32,618 nucleotides of DNA, taken from contig JAGGZV010000006.1 of the NCBI GenBank assembly GCA_021161835.1, positions 1 through 32,618 on the forward strand, written 5' to 3'. The notes under the pieces are model-generated. The model was not told the origin of the DNA and searched no databases. It saw only the letters and a program-made list of their open reading frames with translations. The stretch is from Thermotogae bacterium. Lineage in GTDB: Bacteria > Thermotogota > Thermotogae > UBA12178. Each line of letters begins with the position of its first letter. Positions within the stretch are counted from its first letter, which is position 1. The position numbers and the translations under genes were made by a program. Below, in pieces: positions 10,125 through 19,221 of the stretch.

Positions 10125-10153
10125 ATCCTAGCATTTCTCTTGATGGTTGTCAA
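10125..10153 (-). promoter_or_regulatory. Promoter of the hrcA-grpE-dnaJ operon
   Basis: Minus strand TTGACA (10153-10148) - 17 nt - TAGGAT (10130-10125), directly upstream of CIRCE. Confidence 0.8.
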
Positions 10154-10272
10154 GGGTGTTCGAATTAACATTTTACACGATGCATGGTGATGAATCACAG
10201 TTGTTACTTAGTGTAAAATAAAAGTGCCATCGCAAACGGTGGTCGCTTCCCGGATGATGTCGGGTTGTCTTG

Positions 10273-10281
10273 TGATAGTAT
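10273..10281 (+). promoter_or_regulatory. Candidate extended -10 element (TGATAGTAT) for the aspS operon
   Basis: TGn-TAGTAT about 25 nt upstream of the aspS ATG; no convincing -35. Confidence 0.4.
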
Positions 10282-10305
10282 TAAAACAAGGAGGAAAGCA
10301 AAAGA

Positions 10306-12069
10306 ATGCTGCGAACTCATAATTGTGGTGAACTCAGAATCAACGATGTAGGCAAAAAAGTTACACTAGCAGGTTGGGTGGACAAGATACGCGATCTGGG
10401 TGGTATACGTTTTCTCATATTGAAGGACAGATACGGTTACATCCAAGTGGTGCCAGGAGACAACGAGAAAGTGGCGGAAACACTGAGAAAGTTGAAACCC
10501 GAATATGTAATACGGGTTTCGGGAACCGTTCGAAAAAGACCAGATGAAGCGGTTAGAACCGATATACCCACAGGACAGGTAGAGGTTGTAGCCGATGAAA
10601 TAGAGATACTTTCAGAAGCCCAAACACCTCCCATTTACACGGATAGGGATGATGATACTTCGGAAGAACTGCGGCTTAAGTACAGATACCTCGATCTGCG
10701 GAAGCCAAGAATGCAGCACAACATTATCATGCGTCATAGAATAGTGCAAACCATAAGGGAATATCTCAACAAGAACGGCTTTCTGGAAATAGAAACGCCC
10801 ATGTTGATGAAAAGTACACCGGAAGGTGCGAGGGATTTCATCGTACCTTCGAGATTGAGACCGGGGAAATTCTATGCACTTCCCCAATCTCCGCAGCTTT
10901 TGAAACAGATACTGATGATCGCGGGATTCGATAGATATTATCAAATAGCACGGTGTTTCAGAGATGAAGATTTGAGAGCCGACAGGCAACCAGAATTCAG
11001 CCAGATAGACATAGAAATGAGTTTCGTCGAAAGAGACGACGTGATCGAGATGGCGGAAGGGCTGGTCAAGTATGTTCTGGAAAAAGTTTTCAATCGCAAA
11101 CTGGACAAACAGTTCAAAAGATTGACATACGAGGAAGCCATGGAAAAATATGGAACAGATAAACCTTTGACACACTTTGGAATGGAGTTACAGGAATTGG
11201 AAGAACTATTTTATGACACGCCCGTGAACTTCATAAAAGCGGTACTGGAGAAAGGAGGAACGATCAAAGGTTTTGTTGTACCACGCGATATGAGCTCGTT
11301 CACCAGAAAGCGGATAGATTCATACACAAAAATGGTCCAGGAACTTGGATTGGGAGGACTCATATGGGTTAAAAATGTTGATGAACCGAGAAGCTCCATA
11401 GACAGGATATCACCGGGTATATCCAGCAAGATAGTCGAACACATGAAAATTCCCAAAGGTGGCGGGGCTCTGATAGCAGCTGGCGAACGTGAAGTGTTGA
11501 ACGAAGCTCTGGGCATCCTGAGAGTAAAAGTGGCACAGGATATGGGGATGATAGATGCCGACGAACTCGATCTACTCTGGATTATCGACTTTCCAATGTT
11601 CGAGTGGGATGACGAAGAAAACAGATTGGTGGCCAGACATCACCCTTTTACCATGCCACATCCAGAGGATATGAAAGCCTATCCAGACGATCCTTTGAAG
11701 ATAAGATCACTGGCCTACGACCTTGTGATGAACGGCAACGAGATAGCGGGTGGAAGTATCAGAATACACTCCACAGAATTGCAGAGATGGGTCTTCGAAA
11801 AGATAGGCATTACAGAAAACGAAGCCAACGAAAAGTTCGGATTTTTGCTAGAAGCGATGCGTTATGGGGTACCACCCCACGGTGGAATAGCCTTTGGTCT
11901 CGACAGATTCGTCATGATATTACTCAAAGAGAAATCTATACGCGAAGTGATGGCCTTTCCAAAAACTACCACAGGGGCAGATCTCATGATGGGCGCACCT
12001 TCCAACGTTCCTGATGAAATGTTGAAGGAGCTAAAAATAAGGGTTATGGAAAATACACGGGAGGTGTAA
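10306..12069 (+). CDS. aspS: Aspartyl-tRNA synthetase, bacterial type
   Basis: 'LRTHNCGELRINDVGKKVTLAGWVDKIRDLGGIRFLILKDRYG', 'RYLDLRKPRMQ', 'FRDEDLRADRQPEFSQIDIEMSF', 'GGIAFGLDRFVMIL'. AGGAGG upstream of ATG. Confidence 0.97.
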   Translation: MLRTHNCGELRINDVGKKVTLAGWVDKIRDLGGIRFLILKDRYGYIQVVPGDNEKVAETLRKLKPEYVIRVSGTVRKRPDEAVRTDIPTGQVEVVADEIEILSEAQTPPIYTDRDDDTSEELRLKYRYLDLRKPRMQHNIIMRHRIVQTIREYLNKNGFLEIETPMLMKSTPEGARDFIVPSRLRPGKFYALPQSPQLLKQILMIAGFDRYYQIARCFRDEDLRADRQPEFSQIDIEMSFVERDDVIEMAEGLVKYVLEKVFNRKLDKQFKRLTYEEAMEKYGTDKPLTHFGMELQELEELFYDTPVNFIKAVLEKGGTIKGFVVPRDMSSFTRKRIDSYTKMVQELGLGGLIWVKNVDEPRSSIDRISPGISSKIVEHMKIPKGGGALIAAGEREVLNEALGILRVKVAQDMGMIDADELDLLWIIDFPMFEWDDEENRLVARHHPFTMPHPEDMKAYPDDPLKIRSLAYDLVMNGNEIAGGSIRIHSTELQRWVFEKIGITENEANEKFGFLLEAMRYGVPPHGGIAFGLDRFVMILLKEKSIREVMAFPKTTTGADLMMGAPSNVPDEMLKELKIRVMENTREV

Positions 12070-12071
12070 CT

Positions 12072-12404
12072 TTGAACAGCATGAATCTATCATATGTTGA
12101 AGAACAGGACAAAGGCATCGTACACGTTAAAGGAGATGTAGATGCCTACCATACTGGAGAATTGAAGAAGTACGTGATGGATATCATCAAGAACCTCGAA
12201 AAGTCCACGCTCGTCCTGGATATGTCAGAAGTACCTTACATCGACAGTGCAGGACTGGGAACCCTGGTATCTATCTTGAGAGAAGCCAGACTGGCAAAAA
12301 AAGCATTTGTGCTGGCGGGGTTGAAACCCAATGTTATGAGAATCTTTGAAATAACCAGATTGGACAAAGTCTTCAAAATAGTCGATACTGTCGAGGAGGC
12401 GTGA
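12072..12404 (+). CDS. STAS-domain anti-sigma factor antagonist (SpoIIAA-like)
   Basis: 'LVLDMSEVPYIDSAGLGTLVSILREARLAKKAFVLAGLKPNVMRIFEITRLDKVFKI'. Confidence 0.92.
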   Translation: MNSMNLSYVEEQDKGIVHVKGDVDAYHTGELKKYVMDIIKNLEKSTLVLDMSEVPYIDSAGLGTLVSILREARLAKKAFVLAGLKPNVMRIFEITRLDKVFKIVDTVEEA

Positions 12405-13912
12405 GACATCTGAAGGTAGCCATCGATGGACCCGCAGGCTCAGGGAAATCAACTGTGGCCAGAAAAGTGGCTGAAGTACTTGGGTTCGATTACCTGAGTA
12501 CTGGTCTCATGTACAGATATGTAGGGCTTCTTTTCGAACGTTCCGGGAAATCCGATCCACATGAAATCTTGAAAATGGTGGAAGACCTGCATTTCGAATT
12601 GGAGGGGAACAGGCTCAAAGTTAACGGGGTGTTTCTCGATGAAGAGCTTCTATCCGAACGGGCAGGTGGATTTGCCTCAAAGGTTGCGGCGATTCCAGAA
12701 ATACGTAAAATTCTCTCGAAAATGCAAAGGGAATTAGCAGAAGGACGTGATATAGTAGTTGAAGGAAGGGATATAGGTACAGTTGTTCTGCCGGATGCGG
12801 ATCTCAAGATCTTCCTGACCGCTTCTCCTGAAGAAAGAGCCAGAAGGCGCTACATGGAACTGAAGGAAAGAAATGAAAAGATTTCGTATGAGGATATACT
12901 CGAGCAGATAAAGGAAAGAGATGCGAAAGATTCTTCACGTTCCATTGCTCCTCTCAAACCGGCTCCCGATGCTGTGATAATAGATACCACGCACATGAGT
13001 ATAGATGAAGTGGTAAACAAAGTGGTGAAACTGGTAAACGATCTCAGGACAGGGGGAGGAAGGAGGGTCATATTTTCAAAAACCCTGGGATTTTGCTGGG
13101 GTGTGTCACGGATGGTGGAATTGATAAAAAAACTTTTAAAGAACGGCGAAAAGGTGCATACATTCGGTGATGTGGTACACAACGATTTCGTCATGAACGA
13201 GCTAAAAAAGATGGGGTTGATCGTACACGATGCAAATGATATCCTTTCGACTCGAAGAATAGAGGGAACTGTTGTCATAAGAGCACATGGTCTTCCCGAA
13301 AACGAAATAGAGCATCTGAATGCGATTGCAGACAAAGTGGTGGACGGAACATGTCCCAACGTGTTGAGATTGTTCGAACTCGGAAAACATTTGGAGAATG
13401 AAGGTTATCGAATCTACCTTTTTGGCCGCAAAGATCATCCAGAAGTCAGAGCCTTTTTAGGACATGTTGCAAAAGCCACGTTGATCGAAAAGGACACTGA
13501 ATTTTCAGGTGATAGAATAGCTTTGCTTGCACAAACCACAGCTGCAATGGATGAATTCAAAAAAACGATATTCAGCTGTATCAACGATGTCATCGAAGAT
13601 GTGCAGGAAATGAGGATATTGAACACAATATGTAAAGAAACGATTGTCAGAGAGAACGAAGTGAAAGAGCTGGCAAAAAAATGCGACGCGGTGCTGGTAA
13701 TTGGGGGCAAGAAGAGTTCGAATACCAGAAAACTTTACGAAATAGCGAAAAGTGAAAACGACAACACCTATCTCATAACGTCTCCAGATGAGTTACCGGA
13801 AAACCTAGTAGGTAAACTGGGCATAGCGAGTGGTACATCGACTCCAATGGAGCTAATTAGAGAAATAGTGCGTAAGATAGAAGGTGAGGAGGTATTGAAG
13901 GATGAGCAATGA
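12401..13912 (+). CDS. cmk-ispH: Cytidylate kinase / 4-hydroxy-3-methylbut-2-enyl diphosphate reductase (IspH) fusion
   Basis: N-terminal 'VAIDGPAGSGKSTVARKVAEVLGFDYLSTGLMYRYVG...VEGRDIGTVVLPDADLKIFLTASPEERARRR' (Cmk). C-terminal 'GFCWGVSRMVEL', 'RAHGLPENE', 'VDGTCPNV', 'ILNTICKET', 'ASGTSTP' (IspH with three cluster cysteines). One uninterrupted frame. Confidence 0.95.
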   Translation: MRHLKVAIDGPAGSGKSTVARKVAEVLGFDYLSTGLMYRYVGLLFERSGKSDPHEILKMVEDLHFELEGNRLKVNGVFLDEELLSERAGGFASKVAAIPEIRKILSKMQRELAEGRDIVVEGRDIGTVVLPDADLKIFLTASPEERARRRYMELKERNEKISYEDILEQIKERDAKDSSRSIAPLKPAPDAVIIDTTHMSIDEVVNKVVKLVNDLRTGGGRRVIFSKTLGFCWGVSRMVELIKKLLKNGEKVHTFGDVVHNDFVMNELKKMGLIVHDANDILSTRRIEGTVVIRAHGLPENEIEHLNAIADKVVDGTCPNVLRLFELGKHLENEGYRIYLFGRKDHPEVRAFLGHVAKATLIEKDTEFSGDRIALLAQTTAAMDEFKKTIFSCINDVIEDVQEMRILNTICKETIVRENEVKELAKKCDAVLVIGGKKSSNTRKLYEIAKSENDNTYLITSPDELPENLVGKLGIASGTSTPMELIREIVRKIEGEEVLKDEQ

Positions 13913-15611
13913 AGAGTTCAAAGAATTCGAGGAATATCTGAACAAATTCGAAGGTATAACCATACAGCGTGGGAAAAAAGTCCAGGGAACCGTCGTGGCC
14001 AAACAGGAGGATGGTATACTCGTTGACCTGCTCTCCAAACAGGAAGGGTTCATCCCGCTGGAGGAACTTCTAAAGCCCATCGAACGATACAGGGTAGGCG
14101 ACACGGTGGAAGGTGTGATAGTTGGCTTCAGAAGAATGGGAGAGGAAGAAGAGAGATTGGTCGTAATATCCGAAAAGCTTCCCAGGTTGAGAGAAGAACT
14201 CGACAGGATAGAAACGGCTTACAGGAACGAGGAAATAATAAGCGGAAGAATCGTTGAAAAGGTGCAGGGTGGTTACAAGGTGAAAATAGGTGACCTCGTT
14301 GAAGCTTTCCTTCCAGGTTCGCATGCTATGCTTCAGTATTCGCACCGCTTCCCAGCCAGAAGCCTGGATTTCCTGATAATCGATTTCAGGAGACGGGGTC
14401 GTAATTATAACGTGGTGGTGTCACGAAAGGAAGTAGAGGAACGCGAAATACGCAAGTTCTTTGAAAGCCACAAAGTAGGCGATGTGGTGGAAGGCATCGT
14501 GGAAGCCGTGAAAGATTTCGGGGCCTTCATAAAACTCACCGATAAAATAACGGGGCTGGTACCCAGAAGTGAAATAAGCTGGGAAACGAACCCGAATCCT
14601 CGCGATCATTTCAAACGCCGTCAAAAGGTGAAACTGAAGATCATAAGCCTGGATGAAGAGCAGAGGAAGGTTACACTGAGCCTGAAAGCGATGATACCCG
14701 ATCCATGGGAAAACGTGGAAGAAAAGTACAAAGAAGGAGAAAAATACACGGGCACGGTGACCAGCATTATGCCATTCGGTTTTTTCGTGCAGCTTGAACC
14801 AGGAGTGGAAGGACTGGTCCATATAAGCGAGGTGTTCTGGGGAAATACCAGAAAAGATTTGAAAGAAGTTGTTAAGGTTGGCGATGTAGTGGAAGTACTG
14901 GTTCTGGGCGTCAACAAAGCCGAGAGGAAAATTTCCCTCAGTTATCGCAAGGCAAAAGGTGATCCGTGGGAAACCATCGATGAGCGCTATCCAGTGGGAA
15001 GCGTTCACGAAGGAACTGTGGTGAAAGTACTTCCCACCGGTACCATAGTGGAAATAGAAGATGGAATTTCGGGGCTGGTGCATCTCGGAGAAATCTCCTG
15101 GGGTTATGTGGAAGATCCATCCTCGTTGGTCAAAGAAGGGGACAGAGTTAAGGTCAAAATACTGAGTATGGACAAAGAAAACAGAAGATTGCGCTTCAGC
15201 ATAAGACAGGCAGAGGAAAATCCATGGAAAAAAATAGCCAGAGAATTGAAGATAGGTGACATAGTCTCCGCCACGATACGCAAGGTTATAAATTCGGGAA
15301 TCATAGTGGAACTGGATGACTACAAGGTGGAAGCTTTCGTACCGGCAGCCCATGCGAGCAGAGAAATAGTGAAAAATCTTCATTCCATCTACAAACCTGG
15401 TGATAAGGTGGAAGCGGTGATTCTGAAGCTCACTTCCGACATATCCGCCAACAGAAGGAACATGATTCTGAGCGTTAGAGAGCTGGAACTGGCGAAGGAA
15501 AAGCTTGAGTATCAGAAAATGAAAGAAAAAGAACTTTCCGAGGCAAAGGTTACACTCGGTGATCTACTAAAGGAGAAGATAGGCAATGACAACAGTGGCG
15601 CTGGTGGGTAA
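13902..15611 (+). CDS. rpsA: 30S ribosomal protein S1 (about six S1 repeats)
   Basis: Repeated S1 motifs: 'VQGTVVAKQEDGILVDLLSKQEGFIPLEEL', 'VEGIVEAVKDFGAFIKLTDKITGLVPRSEISW', 'YTGTVTSIMPFGFFVQLEPGVEGLVHISEVFWG', 'HEGTVVKVLPTGTIVEIEDGISGLVHLGEISWG', and others. Confidence 0.93.
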   Translation: MSNEEFKEFEEYLNKFEGITIQRGKKVQGTVVAKQEDGILVDLLSKQEGFIPLEELLKPIERYRVGDTVEGVIVGFRRMGEEEERLVVISEKLPRLREELDRIETAYRNEEIISGRIVEKVQGGYKVKIGDLVEAFLPGSHAMLQYSHRFPARSLDFLIIDFRRRGRNYNVVVSRKEVEEREIRKFFESHKVGDVVEGIVEAVKDFGAFIKLTDKITGLVPRSEISWETNPNPRDHFKRRQKVKLKIISLDEEQRKVTLSLKAMIPDPWENVEEKYKEGEKYTGTVTSIMPFGFFVQLEPGVEGLVHISEVFWGNTRKDLKEVVKVGDVVEVLVLGVNKAERKISLSYRKAKGDPWETIDERYPVGSVHEGTVVKVLPTGTIVEIEDGISGLVHLGEISWGYVEDPSSLVKEGDRVKVKILSMDKENRRLRFSIRQAEENPWKKIARELKIGDIVSATIRKVINSGIIVELDDYKVEAFVPAAHASREIVKNLHSIYKPGDKVEAVILKLTSDISANRRNMILSVRELELAKEKLEYQKMKEKELSEAKVTLGDLLKEKIGNDNSGAGG

Positions 15612-16917
15612 ACCGAATGTTGGAAAGTCCACGATCTTCAACAGACTCGTTGGACGGCGCAGGAACATAGTGGATGATACCCCTGGTGTTACCAGGGATG
15701 TGATCACTGCAGAGGTTAGAACAGATGAAGGCTCTTTCAGGCTCATGGATACATGTGGTATCTTCGATCTCCCGAAAAATCAAATCGAGGAAAAGATGAG
15801 AAACCTGACGTTATCCGTTCTGGAAGAAGCCGATGTTGTGGTGTTCGTGGTTGATGGTAGAAACGGCATAACCCCACAGGATGAAGATATTGCGCTTCTG
15901 GTAAAAAAAGCGGGTGTTCCGATCATACTCGTTGCGAATAAAACGGAGACCCGCTCGAAATTCGAGAATGAGGTGCTTCCCGAAGTCTACAAGCTCGGCC
16001 TCGGGGATCCCATTCCAGTATCCGCCGAACACAATCTGGGATTGAACGAACTTCTGGACGCGATAAAGCAGAAGATAAAAGAAGCAGGATTGAGCCTGGA
16101 AGAACAGTTCGAAAAATCGGAAGAAACGATGAAAATATGCATAGTGGGAAGGCCAAACGTGGGAAAATCCTCTCTTTTCAACGCAATGATGGGCATGGAA
16201 AGGGCGCTGGTAACTGATATACCTGGAACAACACGGGATATGGTGGAGGAAAAACTCCAGATCGATGGCAAAGAGTATATCTTCGTGGATACAGCGGGGC
16301 TCAGACGCCCATCCCGGGTGGAAATGAAGACGGTGGAAAGTTACAGCAACCTTCGAACGATAGGTGCCATCGAAGCGTCGGATGTGGTGATAATACTTCT
16401 CGATGCTACCCAGGGTATAACCCACCAGGATCAGAGGATAGCCGGTTTGGTCAAACGCAGATACAGGGCCAGCGTTGTGGTATTCAATAAATGGGATGCG
16501 GTGGAAACAAAAGATGAGAGAGCCTATATTTCTCTTTTTGAAAGGGAGCTTTATTTCCTTGATTACAGTCCTTTGATCTTCGCCAGTGCAACGAAGAGAA
16601 TAGGATTGAAGGATATATTCGATGCTCTGGATACAGCGTATGAATCCTATACCAGAAGATATCCAACCAACAGGGTCAACCAGGCCATGAGACGTTTCCT
16701 GGAGATAACCCCCATGCCTTCAAAGGGCAGAAAGAAACTTAAATTGTATTACATCACGCAGGTTGACATCAAGCCCCCCACCTTCATCGTCTTTTGTAAC
16801 GACAGGAAGCTGATCAAAAAAAGTTTTGAACGTCGTCTGGAAAAAGCCATACGTCATTATCTTGATCCATTTCCCGGATCACCCCTGCTTTTCAAATTCA
16901 AAGAAAGGGGAGAGTAA
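15586..16917 (+). CDS. der: Ribosome-associated GTPase Der (EngA), two G domains
   Basis: Two P-loops, 'GKPNVGKST' and 'GRPNVGKSS'; 'DTPGVTRD', 'DIPGTTRD', 'NKWD', C-terminal KH-like region. Overlaps the rpsA 3' end by 26 nt. Confidence 0.97.
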   Translation: MTTVALVGKPNVGKSTIFNRLVGRRRNIVDDTPGVTRDVITAEVRTDEGSFRLMDTCGIFDLPKNQIEEKMRNLTLSVLEEADVVVFVVDGRNGITPQDEDIALLVKKAGVPIILVANKTETRSKFENEVLPEVYKLGLGDPIPVSAEHNLGLNELLDAIKQKIKEAGLSLEEQFEKSEETMKICIVGRPNVGKSSLFNAMMGMERALVTDIPGTTRDMVEEKLQIDGKEYIFVDTAGLRRPSRVEMKTVESYSNLRTIGAIEASDVVIILLDATQGITHQDQRIAGLVKRRYRASVVVFNKWDAVETKDERAYISLFERELYFLDYSPLIFASATKRIGLKDIFDALDTAYESYTRRYPTNRVNQAMRRFLEITPMPSKGRKKLKLYYITQVDIKPPTFIVFCNDRKLIKKSFERRLEKAIRHYLDPFPGSPLLFKFKERGE

Positions 16918-16919
16918 AG

Positions 16920-17609
16920 TTGATACCACTCAAAGACACCATACCCAGCTTTTCCAGACCAGTGATCACCCTGACGTTTATAGCGTTGAACGTTGGTGTC
17001 TTCATCTATGAACTTACTCTTGGTAACACGGAATTGATGGTGTTTTTCTACAATTACGGTTTCGTGCCAGCTCGTTACACGATAGAAACGGTGAAAAATT
17101 CGGGCGTTTTCTTAACGTCACCCGTTGTTCCCCTGTTCACATCGATGTTTCTTCATGGTGGATGGACTCATCTGATCGGGAACGTATGGTCACTGTGGCT
17201 TTTCGGTGACAACGTTGAAGACAAGATGGGAAAATTCAATTTCATCGCATTCTACATATTGAGTGGTATCGCTGCCACCGCCATACATTTCCTGTTCAAT
17301 CCACGATCCACGGTACCGACGATAGGTGCATCGGGTGCCATAAGTGGAATAATGGGAGCGTATTTCGCGTTTTTCCCATACTCCCGCATAATCACCCTCG
17401 TTCCACTGTTCTTCATCCCTTTCCTGATCGAAATACCCGCGGTAATATACCTGGGTATATGGTTTCTCAGCCAATTTTTCAGTGGCACCTTCCAGCTCGT
17501 AGCGGGAGGAGGATACGGAGGTGTGGCGTGGTGGGCGCACGTTGGAGGTTTCATTTTCGGGATGCTGGCCGGCAGATTCTTCGTGCGTAAAGAATACAGA
17601 TACTTTTGA
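16920..17609 (+). CDS. Rhomboid family intramembrane serine protease
   Basis: 'TSMFLHGGWTHLIGNVWSLWLFGDNVEDKMG', catalytic 'GASGAISGIMGAYF' and 'WWAHVGGFIFGMLAG'. Confidence 0.95.
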   Translation: MIPLKDTIPSFSRPVITLTFIALNVGVFIYELTLGNTELMVFFYNYGFVPARYTIETVKNSGVFLTSPVVPLFTSMFLHGGWTHLIGNVWSLWLFGDNVEDKMGKFNFIAFYILSGIAATAIHFLFNPRSTVPTIGASGAISGIMGAYFAFFPYSRIITLVPLFFIPFLIEIPAVIYLGIWFLSQFFSGTFQLVAGGGYGGVAWWAHVGGFIFGMLAGRFFVRKEYRYF

Positions 17610-17628
17610 GCGTTGAGGAGGGATACGA

Positions 17629-18120
17629 ATGATCGAAAAAATGGAGGTTGTGAGGATCGACATACCTGAAGGGTGCAACGTTATAGTGGGACACTCGCAT
17701 TTCATAAAAACCGTTGAGGACCTTTACGAAGTGATGGTAACCACGAATCCTCACCTGAAATTTGGGATAGCCTTCAACGAAGCCAGTGGACCCTGCCTTG
17801 TGAGATACGAGGGTAACGATGAGGAACTCGTGAAACAGGCTATAGAAGCAGCTCAAAGAATCGGAGCGGGACACACCTTCGTGATATACCTGAAAGAAGG
17901 ATATCCCATAAACGTTCTCAATCAGGTGAAAAACCTCCAGGAAGTCTGCAGGATCTACACCGCCACAGCCAATCCCCTGCAGGTTCTGGTGGTGGAAACA
18001 GATCAGGGAAGAGGCGTGGTGGGTGTGGTCGACGGTTACAAACCCAAAGGTGTAGAAGGCGATGAAGACAAGGAAAAGAGGAAACGGTTCCTCAGAGAGG
18101 TAACGAAGTACAAAAAATGA
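17629..18120 (+). CDS. Adenosine-specific kinase family protein
   Basis: '[44 protein letters not shown]' and '[29 protein letters not shown]' match the adenosine-specific kinase family as remembered. Confidence 0.88.
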   Translation: MIEKMEVVRIDIPEGCNVIVGHSHFIKTVEDLYEVMVTTNPHLKFGIAFNEASGPCLVRYEGNDEELVKQAIEAAQRIGAGHTFVIYLKEGYPINVLNQVKNLQEVCRIYTATANPLQVLVVETDQGRGVVGVVDGYKPKGVEGDEDKEKRKRFLREVTKYKK

Positions 18121-18138
18121 CCTTCACGAGGTGGTAAA

Positions 18139-19221
18139 ATGGCATCCAAAGTTTTCTTTACCGATGTATCAGCTTCCCCTGCGATGGGATTGCTTTCAAA
18201 ATTGGAACTTCTTCTGGAAAAAGCGCAACTGGCATCGATAATAGAAAAGGATCATCTCGTTGCCGTGAAACTTCACTTCGGAGAATACGGAAACATGGCT
18301 TTTCTCAAACCACCCTATGTACGTGTGGTGGTGGAGTACATAAAAAAGTATGGTGGTAAACCATTCCTGACCGATGCGAACACCCTCTACAAAGGACATA
18401 GATCGGATGCGGTGAGTCACATTGAAAATGCTTTGCTGAACGGATTCGCACCAGAAGTGGTGGGAGCACCGGTCATAATAGCCGACGGTCTCAGAGGATC
18501 AGACGAAGTCGTGATTGAGGTGAACGGCAATTATATCAAGGAAGCGAAAATAGGGTCGGCGGTGGCGCTGGCCGACGCGCTGGTTGTTCTCACACATTTC
18601 AAAGGTCACGAGATGACGGGATTCGGCGGCACGCTCAAAAATGTCGGTATGGGAAGCGCCTCGAGACGAGGAAAGCTGGAGCAACATTCCGATTCCAAAC
18701 CTCACGTGGTGGAAGAAAATTGTGTGGCATGCAGGATGTGTGAGAAAAACTGTCCCACCGGTGCCATAACTGTGGAGAAAGTTGCGAGAATAGATTACGA
18801 CAAATGCATAGGATGCGGTGAGTGTATAGCCATGTGCGTGTATGGAGCCATGTCCCCACAATGGGATAGCTCATCGGAATTGTTGAGCAAGAAGATGGTG
18901 GAATATGCGTACGCGGTTTTGAAAGATAAAAAGGCTGTTTTCATATCCTTCATCATGGACATATCACCGGATTGCGACTGCTGGCACATGAACAGACCAG
19001 CGGTTACTCCAGATATAGGTATCGCGGCCAGCACCGACCCCGTGGCACTGGATCAAGCTTGTATCGATCTGGTGCTGCAAAATGCGGGTGAAGATCCTTT
19101 CCTGAAAGCGCATCCTAACATCACATGGCGTACCCAGCTGGAATATGCCGAGGAAATGGGACTCGGCAGCAGAGAATACGAGTTGATAAAAGTGGCATGT
19201 GAGGTCGATAAAAACAGGTGA
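18139..19221 (+). CDS. DUF362 protein with two [4Fe-4S] ferredoxin motifs
   Basis: 'VAVKLHFGEYGNMAFLKPPYVR', 'THFKGHEMTGFGGTLKNVGMG', and 'CVACRMCEKNCPTGAI...CIGCGECIAMCVYGA'. Confidence 0.92.
   Translation: MASKVFFTDVSASPAMGLLSKLELLLEKAQLASIIEKDHLVAVKLHFGEYGNMAFLKPPYVRVVVEYIKKYGGKPFLTDANTLYKGHRSDAVSHIENALLNGFAPEVVGAPVIIADGLRGSDEVVIEVNGNYIKEAKIGSAVALADALVVLTHFKGHEMTGFGGTLKNVGMGSASRRGKLEQHSDSKPHVVEENCVACRMCEKNCPTGAITVEKVARIDYDKCIGCGECIAMCVYGAMSPQWDSSSELLSKKMVEYAYAVLKDKKAVFISFIMDISPDCDCWHMNRPAVTPDIGIAASTDPVALDQACIDLVLQNAGEDPFLKAHPNITWRTQLEYAEEMGLGSREYELIKVACEVDKNR

Noticed and set aside
10230-10300. Possible T-box-like leader of aspS ('ACGGTGGTCGC' followed by CCCGGATGATGTCGGG)
   Set aside because: Only a partial resemblance to the T-box AGGGTGGNACCGCG motif; too short for specifier and antiterminator stems, and no strong terminator.
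14421-15383. 320-aa minus-strand ORF antisense to rpsA
   Set aside because: Shadow ORF of repeated S1 codons, no RBS context or domain.
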